64,000 bases of DNA from an uncultured delta proteobacterium (GTDB taxonomy: Bacteria; Desulfobacterota; Desulfobulbia; Desulfobulbales; Desulfocapsaceae). A model generated the notes under the pieces. It did not search any database, was not told the DNA's origin, and was given only the letters and a program-made list of their open reading frames with translations. The position numbers and the translations under genes were made by a program. Below, piece after piece: positions 26,501 to 34,842 of this stretch (position 1 is the first letter of the stretch; each line of letters opens with the position of its first letter). The stretch spans positions 62,001-126,000 of the forward strand of contig CAIUQR010000059.1 of the NCBI GenBank assembly GCA_903901335.1, read 5' to 3'.

Positions 26501-26946
26501 TGAACCACGGAATAAATCACGGGAAAGACATCGCTGAGGCCAAGCTGGACGGCATAGGTCATCCCTCCCCCTTCCTTTCTGATCTTCTGGGGCGAAGTTA
26601 TAAAAAAAGTCAAAATCTGTTTGAAGGTTTTCCGGTCAATACCTGGCCTGATAACAGTGTATTGGAGTTCGAGCAGTTTTAAATGTTGAAAAATATCGGC
26701 ACCTTGAAGTTTCCCCAAAGTCTGTTTCTGGATGGGAATGCCGCAGAGCAGATACTCGTCATTTTCTATACTGAAAATCAAATCGCCATTCTTGCGCAGA
26801 TGGTGCTTGATCACCTGGTAGGCCTTTTCCACCGAGGCCGGAACCTGTGGTGCATCGGCAGGATAGAGGCGTGTGGTCGTTATAGCGGTATTCAAGGCCG
26901 TTAAGGCTTCCAACGCATCATTTTGACTGGTTGCATCTATCATCAT
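23578..26946 (-). CDS. Large HEAT-like / cyclic-nucleotide-binding / PilZ signalling protein
   Basis: A ~1122-aa cytosolic protein. The first ~780 residues are helical, with HEAT-like repeats (for example LLANMGPLLAPVLIEQLP, LGFLSHDDLRVQREAFVCVY and VVKALTPLVDDEVAEDLAGLL). They are followed by a cNMP-binding domain (TESLIIKQGEIHPSLYFINSG, GRGEVVGASAFFD) and a PilZ domain with RGDER and DISPGGI, intact for c-di-GMP. It shares its C-terminal half with the neighbouring 576-aa protein, so the pair arose by duplication with exchange of the N-terminal module. The ATG at 26946 has GGGAG 5 bases upstream; 26970 is an alternative. The polysaccharide transferase gene downstream of 28.4 kb on the same strand suggests control of surface polymer. 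Confidence 0.65.
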   Translation of the reverse strand: MMIDATSQNDALEALTALNTAITTTRLYPADAPQVPASVEKAYQVIKHHLRKNGDLIFSIENDEYLLCGIPIQKQTLGKLQGADIFQHLKLLELQYTVIRPGIDRKTFKQILTFFITSPQKIRKEGGGMTYAVQLGLSDVFPVIYSVVQNREDPEKALGSFFSSLPDIKDEWIAYLSGKHDDHTTGREVLDIFRDPDQAAQTITGSIARALQEVRKKEMVDLSPVFEQVVENADELLNHVQKVDVASKAAVLLLQGLKGRALGFLLSQSFPGAFGEALFASLMARVSNDDIRKVIDYLHEKEKTSVEKFGSDSSQFYLVSNTISRLLDTTRGRQFQALEKARKMIESGEEERRSKRIQAGLNAILQGNTAVLQNDEIVFHLPQTVERLLANGKDAAAALLVENVAKELLKGDRKVQSRLSQSLGRIGEILLNARKWDWLDKLTGPLLVWVKEVDGGDSVYEKIITVLHHIMLHGWRVGNYKKADQILNVFFRIRSGTIQKSAPVRAMTGRVQDQFIDRTLLPLLLSQCLADPSDEILAQRFSMQGPIAARFLITTLLSSNNAGERIKILDLLANMGPLLAPVLIEQLPEPMPWFGKRNLLKLLAETGNEEHVGVALGFLSHDDLRVQREAFVCVYKISGNNRKKALLRALPLASETMKVQVVKALTPLVDDEVAEDLAGLLREQKNFSRDIRSTLVMQVCRTLARSSSKDGLNALEEFLSPQGKGRDRRLDSEVWKSAESALQQIEINRQKKSRLSPQKQLPTDPEDTIPAVVLADNNQKIEYITDFPEEQQVRDLLEQRNNGRAKVFLTDLIEKTARLKQFDQAEKLRDWLIKIDPLALTEIIRAAEIIENEKTSSIDKDHLETWFALYDILTTEEFNALYYSLEHKQYTTESLIIKQGEIHPSLYFINSGRVKLFYYDNEGETLVKIMGRGEVVGASAFFDASVWTINVAALGYAEISVLALEKIKSWQREYPALESKLHDFCMKFDGLKDYFSRIGKDRRGDERVSISGRVTTVLLDRYGKDTGIASKGDLTDISPGGISFFVHLAQKKNARLLLGRNVRVVLPVELVVSGGAFSTEGTIVAVRPHRVMHNEYSAHVSFDQPLGRDDFLGIIDAGKQTK

Positions 26947-27016
26947 TGAGCTCCCGATCTTCTTTCCCATCACCAAGGTTAAATCTCTGCATTATCCCGT
27001 ATGAAACAGGTCACCT

Positions 27017-28402
27017 TCACCTGGATCCTTTTTTGCAGAGAACCGTCTTCACAGTCATGAACACAACCAAAAGGTCCATGGGAATAGAGAGGTTTTTCAT
27101 ATAATAGAGATCATATTCCAATTTACGTAACGCATCCTCCTGCGAGGCACCATAAGGATAACACACCTGCGCCCAGCCGGTAATTCCCGGCTTGACATCA
27201 TGCCGGATCTGATAGAAAGGTATTGTTTCCGCGAGCATTTCTACAAAGACAGGCCGTTCAGGCCTTGGCCCGACAAGGCTCATATCCCCCTTCAGGACAT
27301 TCCACAGCTGCGGCAGTTCGTCTATACGAAATTTCCTGATCAACCTGCCGAAAAAGGTCACCCGGTCATCATTTTCCTGCGCCCAGACAGCCCCCCCGTC
27401 CTGTTCCGCATCCTGCCGCATTGAGCGGAACTTATAGACCTTGAACGGGACATTCTTGTTCCCTACCCGTTCCTGGTTGTAAAAAACAGGCCCGGCAGAC
27501 TCGATTTTGATAATCAGAGCGGAGAGGAGCATGATCGGAGAAGAGAAGAACAGAATGGCAAGAGAGAGAAGGATGTCGACCAGTCGCTTTACCATAATTT
27601 GCCATCGGCTGAGAGAGAATCCCTCTGAGTAAATAATCCAGCTGGGTTCCATATTTTCAACCAGCAGCCTGCCCGTCACTCTCTCATAAAAACTAATCCC
27701 CTGCTCAATCACAACCCCCTGCATTTTGTACTTCAGGAGTTTTTTGATCGGTGTCGTCCCCCGGCGGTCATCAAGGGCCACGACAATCCTCTCGATGTGT
27801 TTTCCGGGGACAAGCCTTTCCATTTCATTTAAATCCTTAAAAAAGGGAGCATTATTCGGATTATAGATCGTCTTCCTTTCTCCGATGAATCCCAGGATCT
27901 TGTAGGAAGAATCCTGTTTGCCCTCGATCTCTCTTGAAATATCTTCCGCCAGCCTTCCCGTCCCGAGAACAACAATTTCTTGCACAAACATCCGTTTTCT
28001 CAAAATAAAATAATAGACGGCCCGCCAGAGCAAAATCATCACACAGATGATCAGATACCCCGTCCAGAATACCTTGGACGGAATTATCATCTCAGGCAGG
28101 GAATAATATATTCCTCCCAGAAATATACAGCCAACCCCGAAGGCCTGGGTTATCCGTGTGGCGGTAACAGTCAGAGACAGATCGTTTTTCAGATCGTAGA
28201 GATCGAAAAAATAAAGGCTCATCTGAAAGATAACTGTAACTATCCCGGCACGATATATCTCTTTGAAGACGTTCATGCCGAACATGAAGTCACCCTGATA
28301 CATCCAGTCGACAACCAGCAGGGAGAAAAAGATCAGCAGGCCCTCTCCTAAGAAAAATATTATATCTCTGAAGTGGTAATATTTATTAAAAAGAAACGGC
28401 AT
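27017..28402 (-). CDS. Polyprenyl-phosphate glycosyl-1-phosphate transferase (EPS initiation)
   Basis: A 461-aa inner-membrane enzyme that begins exopolysaccharide repeat-unit synthesis by transferring a sugar phosphate to undecaprenyl phosphate. Five hydrophobic segments include four near the N-terminus. A nucleotide-binding-like CoA-binding domain follows (IVVLGTGRLAEDISREI, about 145-250). The C-terminal catalytic domain has KRLVDILLSLAILFFSSP, PVFYNQERVG, FKVYKFRSM, RKFRIDELPQLWNVLKGDMS and LVGPRPERP, as in the EpsB/WcaJ families. The ATG at 28400-28402 is preferred over a TTG five codons upstream. It stands next to the cNMP/PilZ pair, a likely regulatory link. Confidence 0.88.
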   Translation of the reverse strand: MPFLFNKYYHFRDIIFFLGEGLLIFFSLLVVDWMYQGDFMFGMNVFKEIYRAGIVTVIFQMSLYFFDLYDLKNDLSLTVTATRITQAFGVGCIFLGGIYYSLPEMIIPSKVFWTGYLIICVMILLWRAVYYFILRKRMFVQEIVVLGTGRLAEDISREIEGKQDSSYKILGFIGERKTIYNPNNAPFFKDLNEMERLVPGKHIERIVVALDDRRGTTPIKKLLKYKMQGVVIEQGISFYERVTGRLLVENMEPSWIIYSEGFSLSRWQIMVKRLVDILLSLAILFFSSPIMLLSALIIKIESAGPVFYNQERVGNKNVPFKVYKFRSMRQDAEQDGGAVWAQENDDRVTFFGRLIRKFRIDELPQLWNVLKGDMSLVGPRPERPVFVEMLAETIPFYQIRHDVKPGITGWAQVCYPYGASQEDALRKLEYDLYYMKNLSIPMDLLVVFMTVKTVLCKKGSR

Positions 28403-28684
28403 ATCATTTTCCGGCAATACAATCGTTCTGATCCAATACCGGATGGCTTGTACTGAATCACTTGGAATTCAAAGACTTCTTTTAAAAAGGACTATCACAG
28501 CGGACTCGTAAAAGTCAATAAAAATGCCCTTTGAACTGTAAAATATTTAAAAGCTGCCTGCAATAATAATTCAATAATAACAAATGGGTAGTAAAACGAC
28601 ATGGAATCTGCCCGTAAAAGCGACATTCAGCCGTTATCCCGATCCGGTTAAAATGATGCTCTCGAAATACGAACGGCACTCCTT

Positions 28685-29308
28685 TCACAAGGGGGAGTGA
28701 TCCGTATCAGAGGTCATACCTATAACACCATACCCCTGTAAATATACAAGAACCTCATGGAGGGGAAGGCCGACCACATTGGAATATGATCCTGAAAAGG
28801 TTGTCACCAGAAACGCTCCTTTGCCCTGGATTCCATACGCACCCGCCTTATCCAGCGGTTCTCCGGTTGCCACATAGGCCCTGGCTGTATCTTCGGAGAC
28901 ATCGGCAAAGGTAACCCTGGTGATCACTGAATCGACAATCCTGATATTTTCCTCCAGGCACCCGATACAAATTCCTGTCCGCACACAATGTTCTCGTCCG
29001 GAAAGACGCATCAGCATCAGGAGGGCCTCATCCTTGTCTTTAGGTTTGCCAAAGACATCGGTCTTAAGAGAAACCACGGTATCGGCCGCGACAACCCAAC
29101 TGTCAGGATGAACGCTCATCACCGCCATGGCCTTTTCGACCGCCATCCGCAAAACAAAGCTCTCCGGATCTTCTCCAGGCAGCTGCGTCTCGACGACATC
29201 TGCGCACCTGACTGTGAATACCAGCCCAAGATCCTGAAAATATTGCTGTCTTCGTGGTGAACCGGAGGCGAGGATCAATGACTTTTTAGTGAAAAAAATT
29301 CTCTTCAT
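28685..29308 (-). CDS. maf: Maf-family nucleotide pyrophosphatase
   Basis: A 207-aa housecleaning pyrophosphatase of the Maf family, which hydrolyses dTTP/UTP or modified nucleotides. The N-terminal signature LILASGSPRRQQYFQDLG, the catalytic stretch VAADTVVSLKTDVFGKPKD (Asp base) and YGIQGKGAFLV are all present. The ATG at 29308 starts the fold directly; an upstream in-frame start would overlap the previous gene. It follows the fabL-like gene by 19 bases on the same strand. Confidence 0.9.
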   Translation of the reverse strand: MKRIFFTKKSLILASGSPRRQQYFQDLGLVFTVRCADVVETQLPGEDPESFVLRMAVEKAMAVMSVHPDSWVVAADTVVSLKTDVFGKPKDKDEALLMLMRLSGREHCVRTGICIGCLEENIRIVDSVITRVTFADVSEDTARAYVATGEPLDKAGAYGIQGKGAFLVTTFSGSYSNVVGLPLHEVLVYLQGYGVIGMTSDTDHSPL

Positions 29309-29327
29309 TCTGCACTTTCTTCTTCGT

Positions 29328-30080
29328 TTACCCGGTGATTGCATATCCGCCATCGACAATAATCACCTGTCCCTGGATCATTGCCGAAAAAGGGCTGCAA
29401 AGAAAAAGAGCAACATCGGCAACATCGTCAGGGGTTGTCAACCGTCCAAGCGGGGTCTTCGCAAGAGCCGTCGCCAGTATCTGTTCCCTGTTTGGAAACT
29501 TTTTCAACGCATCCGTGTCCACGGCACCGGCGCTGATGGTATTGACGTTGATTCCCCTGCCTCCCAATTCCACCGCCAGATGGCGGACGAGGGATTCGAG
29601 AGCGGCCTTCGATGCCCCGACAATCGTGTAATTTTCAATGGCACGCACAGCCCCGAGACTCGAGACCGCAATCACCCTGCTCCCCGACCCCATCAAAGAA
29701 ACCCCCTGCTGAACCAGAGAAAGGAAGGCCCGTGCATTGATATCCATCGCCCAGTTCCAATGCCGTTCGGTCAATTCCAGGCATGGTTTTAAGACACCGG
29801 AAGCCGCATTGCTTACCAGGATATCAAGCTGTCTGAACTCCTGGCTTATAGCTGCAAACATGGCTTTGACATCATCGTCATTGGCCACATTTCCCTTTAC
29901 CAGCAGGCACCTGCGGCCAAGTCTTTCGACGGCCGCCAAGGTGTCTTCGGCATCCTTCCGATGCCTGACGTAATTAACGATCAAATCGACGCCATGCTCG
30001 GCAAGCCTGACCGCAATTGCCCTGCCAATTCCTCTCGAACCTCCGGTAACCAGCGCCACCTTTCCTTTTAATTCAAACAT
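29328..30080 (-). CDS. FabL-like enoyl-ACP reductase (SDR)
   Basis: A 250-aa short-chain dehydrogenase. The Rossmann motif is TGGSRGIGRAIA. The active-site segment ENYTIVGASKAALESL and the following INVNTISAGAVDTDALKKF and PNREQIL closely resemble FabL (enoyl-ACP reductase III) rather than FabG, where the sequence YxxxK and PG motifs differ. FabL reduces the enoyl-ACP double bond in fatty-acid elongation using NADPH. The ATG at 30080 has GAAGGA 6 bases upstream. Lipid biosynthesis is the likely role, but an SDR of another pathway cannot be ruled out. Confidence 0.7.
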   Translation of the reverse strand: MFELKGKVALVTGGSRGIGRAIAVRLAEHGVDLIVNYVRHRKDAEDTLAAVERLGRRCLLVKGNVANDDDVKAMFAAISQEFRQLDILVSNAASGVLKPCLELTERHWNWAMDINARAFLSLVQQGVSLMGSGSRVIAVSSLGAVRAIENYTIVGASKAALESLVRHLAVELGGRGINVNTISAGAVDTDALKKFPNREQILATALAKTPLGRLTTPDDVADVALFLCSPFSAMIQGQVIIVDGGYAITG

Positions 30081-30208
30081 GTACAGTCCTTCATGCAAAA
30101 AATTACCTCAAAACACCTGCGCGTCTTTCCTGCAGATCGCCTTCAAAAAGCATGCTTTCCTCTGATCAACAACTGCCACAAAATGCTTTTCTTTCTATTT
30201 CACCATAC

Positions 30209-31141
30209 TTATGATCGCAAGGCAAGGATGATTCTCTTCATTGTGCCATGCAGGAATCGTAACGGATTGAAACGGACTGGTGAGAGCAGTTCCGGCGCCT
30301 TGAAACCGGATCCGTGAAAATCAAAGGGTTGCAGAAACGGAAAGTGGATTTCCGTAAGCATCGCGCCACGGCATTTTTTTCTTTCGGCCTCCAGCCACAA
30401 AGGACTCATTTCGGGTGTCAGTTCCAGGGCTGAAAGGATGGCGGTATCGACGGCAAGAGGATTGCAGGATCCGGCAACGCACTGCAGGAAAAGGGGCTTC
30501 CCATGAAGAGGTCCACTGATATGCATCGCTTCAATACCATCTGCAATCGTAATATTTTCGGGCAGCAGGTCGACAAGACCCAGGATGATCTTTGCAAACC
30601 GTCGATGCGTATCCCCGTACCGCATATGAAGCAGGGATTTTTGTAAGCCTTTGACTGTACCAAATATATTCTTTATGGCAATGGTCATATACATCTGGTT
30701 ATGGGCCTTGATCTTCGGGAGATTGACCATCAAGTCACAGTCGAGCGCCTCAGCGGCGACATTGACCCGTATGTCATCGTAAAGGGTGAATACTCTGGGT
30801 GTAGCGAACTCCACCACCTGCACGCCCAAACCGATCAACTCGGCATGGACCCGGAGACGTTTCAGGACCGCAGCAGCAGAACCAAAGGCGGGAGAATCAC
30901 CGATCCTGACGATGGCGCCATTGTCGACAAACCATCTCGCCACAGCCGAAATAAAGCGGGGATCGGTGCAGGCCAGAGCCGGTCCGTAGGCACTGATCAG
31001 ATTGGGTTTGAGCAGGACCCTTTTTCCGGCGAGGTTTTTGGCAATCCCCAGAAAAGGAGCCATACGTTCCAGCAGTTCCGACAGAGCGACGCGCGTATAG
31101 ACACACCTCTCCAGGAGGACTTCAACAGATCCATTCATCAT
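30209..31141 (-). CDS. DUF362 domain protein
   Basis: A 310-aa protein of the DUF362 family, whose members are widespread in anaerobes and often linked with iron-sulfur proteins. The core includes VLLKPNLIS, GDSPAFGSA, LMVNLPKIKAHNQMYMT, IKNIFGTVKG and the conserved Asp/Gly stretch ITIADGIEAM. The usual C-terminal ferredoxin domain is absent, so this is the short form. Its reaction is not established. The start (ATGATG) lies 45 bases from a hairpin in the upstream gap. Confidence 0.75.
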   Translation of the reverse strand: MMNGSVEVLLERCVYTRVALSELLERMAPFLGIAKNLAGKRVLLKPNLISAYGPALACTDPRFISAVARWFVDNGAIVRIGDSPAFGSAAAVLKRLRVHAELIGLGVQVVEFATPRVFTLYDDIRVNVAAEALDCDLMVNLPKIKAHNQMYMTIAIKNIFGTVKGLQKSLLHMRYGDTHRRFAKIILGLVDLLPENITIADGIEAMHISGPLHGKPLFLQCVAGSCNPLAVDTAILSALELTPEMSPLWLEAERKKCRGAMLTEIHFPFLQPFDFHGSGFKAPELLSPVRFNPLRFLHGTMKRIILALRS

Positions 31142-31186
31142 AAAACCGGGAAGTAATCGGGGGATCGACGTGCTCTAGAAACAGGA

Positions 31187-31216
31187 AAGCCGGTCTCACA
31201 CATGCGAGCCCGGCTT
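31187..31216 (-). terminator. Weak hairpin in the serA-DUF362 gap
   Basis: AAGCCGG (31187-31193) pairs with CCGGCTT (31210-31216), with an inner partial TCTC/GAG pairing. On the minus strand it is followed by TCCTGTTTC, a poor T-run, so a terminator of the serA transcript is only possible. The remaining 31142-31608 gap is AT-rich with no gene I can support. Confidence 0.25.
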
Positions 31217-31608
31217 CTCCTGGAGAAAGGAGAGAAGAGATAAAAAGCATAAATATATTTGCAGCATTCATGCCATAATATATTTTATATTTAATATCTT
31301 CTATTTTCAAACCTTTAGATATGGAAACGACTATATGTTGCCGGTCTTCGGAGAGGTTCTTGATACAATTTTTTATACGTTCCCCTCGTGTTTTCGGGAA
31401 GCAAAAAAAATACCTGAATAAATTCAAAAGACTAAAAGTAAAAATTTTAGATCCTCTCCAACACGGACAACCAAAACCAGGGAGATGATAGAATGACAAC
31501 ATGTAACAAACCAACATTACAGGTGATAATTACAACAGCAGCAGGAGCGCTCAACGGTCGGAGTCATAATTTTTCAATTTTCCAACAGAGATTTTCCTGC
31601 TCCCCTTC

Positions 31609-32790
31609 TCAGGCCAGTCTGATAAGGCGTGTCCTGATCACATCGCTGTTCTTTTCAATATCTTCCAGCATTCCTTCGGGTACCTCTGCTTCCACATCTA
31701 TGATATTGTAGCCGATCCTGCCGTTTGATTCGTTCAGGTAACTGGCAATATTCATGCCGTAACCGCTGATCACATTGGTAGCAAAGGCGATCATCCCCGG
31801 AACATCACGGTTGATCACGATCAGCCGGCTGTGGACCTTTGCCGACGGAGTCGACTCAATATTGGGAAAGTTGACACTGTTGGCGACATTGCCGTACTCA
31901 AGATAGGAGGAAAGTTCACCCACTGCCATACAGGCGCAATGCTCCTCGGATTCAGAGGTTGAGGCCCCCAGATGGGGCGTGGTCAGGACCTTCGCATGGC
32001 CGATATTAGCCGCCGTTGGAAAATCGGTTATATATCCTGCAAGGTAGTCACTATTCAGGGCTTTAATTACGGCCTGCTCGTCGACAATCGGGCCGCGGGC
32101 ATAATTTATCAGGATCGCCCCCTTTTTCATCTTCCCGATGAATTCGGCATCGACCAGATGCCTCGTGCCGGGGGTCAGCGGCAGATGCAGACTGACGATA
32201 TCCGCGTCCCCTATGGCCGCCTTCAGTGTCCGGGTGATGGTGACCTCCGGCAGAAGCTGGTGGATATTTTCCAGTCCCGGCGTCGGGTCGAAGCCCTTCA
32301 CCTTCATATGCCTGTGGATCCCGCCGTTTGCCAGTCTGACCCCTATCTGTCCCAGACCGACAACCCCCAGATTTTTCCCGGCGATCTCGACACCTCTAAA
32401 GGCTGCTTTCCGGCGCTCAACTTCACCATCCACCTTGTCCGGCTCAATATCGGCAAGAGACCTGCAGAATTCAATCCCCTGATAGATATGGCGCATCCAG
32501 ACCCCGATCATCGGAAAGACCAGATCCACGACTGCATTGGCATTAGCCCCTGGGGTATTAAAAACGCAAATCCCTCTTTCGGTTGCCTTGTCGACCGTGA
32601 TGGTATTAACCCCGGCTCCGGCCCGGGACACTGCCAGAAGGGTCGGATAGTCATCGACATCTACCTTGGCGCTGCGCACAAGAATGCCCTGCGGCGCCTG
32701 CTCATCCGCGGAGACATGGAAGTTGTCCCCAAGGAGGCTCAGGCCTTCCCGGGCAATCGTATTCATTGTCTTGATCCTGAAAACAGCCAT
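31609..32790 (-). CDS. serA: D-3-phosphoglycerate dehydrogenase (short form with ACT domain)
   Basis: First enzyme of serine biosynthesis, oxidising 3-phosphoglycerate (393 aa). The NAD-binding domain has VVGLGQIGVRLANGG; the catalytic Arg is in NYARGPIVDE and the His in TTPHLGASTSES. The C-terminal ~85 residues form an ACT domain (RLIVINRDVPGMIAFATNVI) that would sense serine. This compact class lacks the intervening domain of the ~530-aa form. AAGGAGAAAGC precedes the ATG. It is apparently monocistronic or leads the DUF362 gene over a long gap. Confidence 0.88.
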   Translation of the reverse strand: MAVFRIKTMNTIAREGLSLLGDNFHVSADEQAPQGILVRSAKVDVDDYPTLLAVSRAGAGVNTITVDKATERGICVFNTPGANANAVVDLVFPMIGVWMRHIYQGIEFCRSLADIEPDKVDGEVERRKAAFRGVEIAGKNLGVVGLGQIGVRLANGGIHRHMKVKGFDPTPGLENIHQLLPEVTITRTLKAAIGDADIVSLHLPLTPGTRHLVDAEFIGKMKKGAILINYARGPIVDEQAVIKALNSDYLAGYITDFPTAANIGHAKVLTTPHLGASTSESEEHCACMAVGELSSYLEYGNVANSVNFPNIESTPSAKVHSRLIVINRDVPGMIAFATNVISGYGMNIASYLNESNGRIGYNIIDVEAEVPEGMLEDIEKNSDVIRTRLIRLA

Positions 32791-32927
32791 GCTTTCTCCT
32801 TTGCTTATTGCCCTGTCCTAAAAGGAATTGGACACTCAAGGCCTTAAATATACGGCAGGTTGCAATCGCGTCAATCCCTTTCCAGCGGAAATTTTCATTT
32901 CAGGGGGACGGTACACGCCCAGATTGT

Positions 32928-34613
32928 TCAATATATACACAGACGAACTACACGGTTAAAACCATGCAGGCCTGTCTCTCGATCAGGCAAAAAACAGAGG
33001 TAGCCGCTTCCTTTCTGATCGGCAAAGCCGAATTCAATCATGCTTTTCTCCGAAAATCCGGCAAAAAGTCCCTTTTTACAAAACTGATTCTTCTCTCCAC
33101 TGTCATACACTCCCACCATGCTTTCAGGCAGGGCCAGGAACAGTCTTTTCTTTATGGCAGAGGGTTGTTCGTTTTCTCCCTGTACCCGGAGGCATTCCGG
33201 CAGAAAGCGGTGGCCGCAGCGCAGCCAGTCGAACCGCAGGAGATCGGATATGACCCCGGCATCATCGCGTTCCCTCGTGCTCCTAAGGAGCATTCGGCAC
33301 ATCAGTTCCTGGGTTGCAGCAAGCGAGAAAAAACACTTGCTGCGACAGACAGCCAGCAGGTCCTGAAAAAAGCCTGCACTATCCTCTTCGGTCCGCCGCA
33401 GGTATTTCCACAAGGTGACGAAATAGCGGTTATTCATAAATCGTTCAACGCATTCACAAAACCAGTACAGATCGCTCATGGTTTCGTGATCGATCCATCT
33501 ATTGGCGATAACACTGTAGGGAGGGAGACGACAGCTCTGATACCCATATTCCTCTGCAGTATGACAGAGGGGGGTATCAGGAAGAATCTTTAATAATCCC
33601 ATCTGGATATAATGGGCACCCATCGTAAAGACCCTGACAAAGGAGCGTAAGAACGTTTCTTGTGTCTCGTACGGCAGCCCCAGGATCAGATCGACATGGA
33701 GATGAATGTTCCCCAGTGAGGCCAGCCTGGCAACGATGGTATGGGCGCTGCCGGTATCCATGGGCCTGCGAACTGCCTTCAAGGTCTCGGGGTTCGTGGA
33801 CTGGATACCGATCTCAAACTGGAATACACCCGGTGGCACCTGCGACAGAAAAGTAACCATCTCTTCGCTGAAATGGTCTGGAGAAATCTCGAAATGGAAC
33901 AGGGTCTCCGTCTCCCGCCCAATCAGGAACCTCCAGATGGCCAGAGCCCGTTCCGGTTGATCATTGAAGGTCCGGTCGACAAATCTGAGAACCGCAGGCC
34001 GATGGGAGAGGATATGTTCGAGTTCCGCCTCAACCTGGGTCAGGTCCTTATGAACAATCCTCTTTTCCGCAGCAGAGAGGCAATAGGTACAGGAGAACGG
34101 ACAGCCCCGTGATGACTCATAGTAGACATGTCTGTTCTGCAGGTGCCCGGCAAAATCGGAATCCCGGTACGGGGAGGCAAAGGTTTGCATCAAGCCAAAT
34201 GAGCCTTTATATCGGGTCTGCAACCTGTTTGCCCGGAGATCCTGATAAAAACCAGGCCCGACGGTCTCAATCGGCCCGGTCACGACCGTGCATCCCCCCT
34301 CTTCAAGAGAGCAGGCGACGACCGCCGCCTGAGGGCCGCCAACGACATACGAACAACCGGGGAGACAGACCTTCATGTCAGAGATCAGTTTTCCGACCAG
34401 ATCGCTGTTCCAGATATATGCAGAAAAAAAGACAAAATCAGGCTTCGTGGCTGTAATACGCAAGATCGTCTCATAGTAGGAATCGTTGATGGTCAATTGA
34501 AAAAAACCCAACCGCGCCTCCGGGCAGTGGGTTTCAAGTTCATTTCTGACATGGAAAAGTCCCAGACAGGAATGGGTGAAACGGGCATTGAAAGCGATAA
34601 GGGTAATATGCAT
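32928..34613 (-). CDS. B12-binding radical SAM protein
   Basis: A 561-aa radical SAM enzyme with an N-terminal cobalamin-binding Rossmann domain (residues ~1-135; MHITLIAFNARFTHSCLG and VVGGPQAAV) and a radical SAM core at ~165-370. The cluster motif is CPFSCTYC (CxxxCxxC). A DUF4080-type C-terminal region follows. Known class members do methylation, ring contraction or rearrangement; the substrate here cannot be read. The ATG at 34613 starts the B12 domain directly; the 25 upstream codons look non-coding. It is divergent from the ChaN-PDZ gene. Confidence 0.8.
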   Translation of the reverse strand: MHITLIAFNARFTHSCLGLFHVRNELETHCPEARLGFFQLTINDSYYETILRITATKPDFVFFSAYIWNSDLVGKLISDMKVCLPGCSYVVGGPQAAVVACSLEEGGCTVVTGPIETVGPGFYQDLRANRLQTRYKGSFGLMQTFASPYRDSDFAGHLQNRHVYYESSRGCPFSCTYCLSAAEKRIVHKDLTQVEAELEHILSHRPAVLRFVDRTFNDQPERALAIWRFLIGRETETLFHFEISPDHFSEEMVTFLSQVPPGVFQFEIGIQSTNPETLKAVRRPMDTGSAHTIVARLASLGNIHLHVDLILGLPYETQETFLRSFVRVFTMGAHYIQMGLLKILPDTPLCHTAEEYGYQSCRLPPYSVIANRWIDHETMSDLYWFCECVERFMNNRYFVTLWKYLRRTEEDSAGFFQDLLAVCRSKCFFSLAATQELMCRMLLRSTRERDDAGVISDLLRFDWLRCGHRFLPECLRVQGENEQPSAIKKRLFLALPESMVGVYDSGEKNQFCKKGLFAGFSEKSMIEFGFADQKGSGYLCFLPDRETGLHGFNRVVRLCIY

Positions 34614-34842
34614 TATTTTCAGGAAAACATAGGTTCTGCCCTCTTCAATCCGGCGTATCAACGACAGAGCCACTACTCGATATCTCATTGCCGGTACGGC
34701 TGGACCCTATCTTATTCCATTGCCGGTAACTCACAAGAAAAAAATATACCTCCATGGCCTTTGTCGGTATACTGTAAGCGGTTTCACCCTATTTTGATTT
34801 CAAGAAAGTCCCAATAACACTGACCCCGGAAGAAGGCTTTTT

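Noticed and set aside
19716-28402. Prophage or plasmid origin for the primase-helicase region
   Set aside because: No integrase, capsid, terminase or attachment repeats were seen around it.
31122-31517. 131-aa minus-strand frame in the serA-DUF362 gap
   Set aside because: AT-rich, no ribosome binding site, overlaps the DUF362 start and has no recognisable domain.
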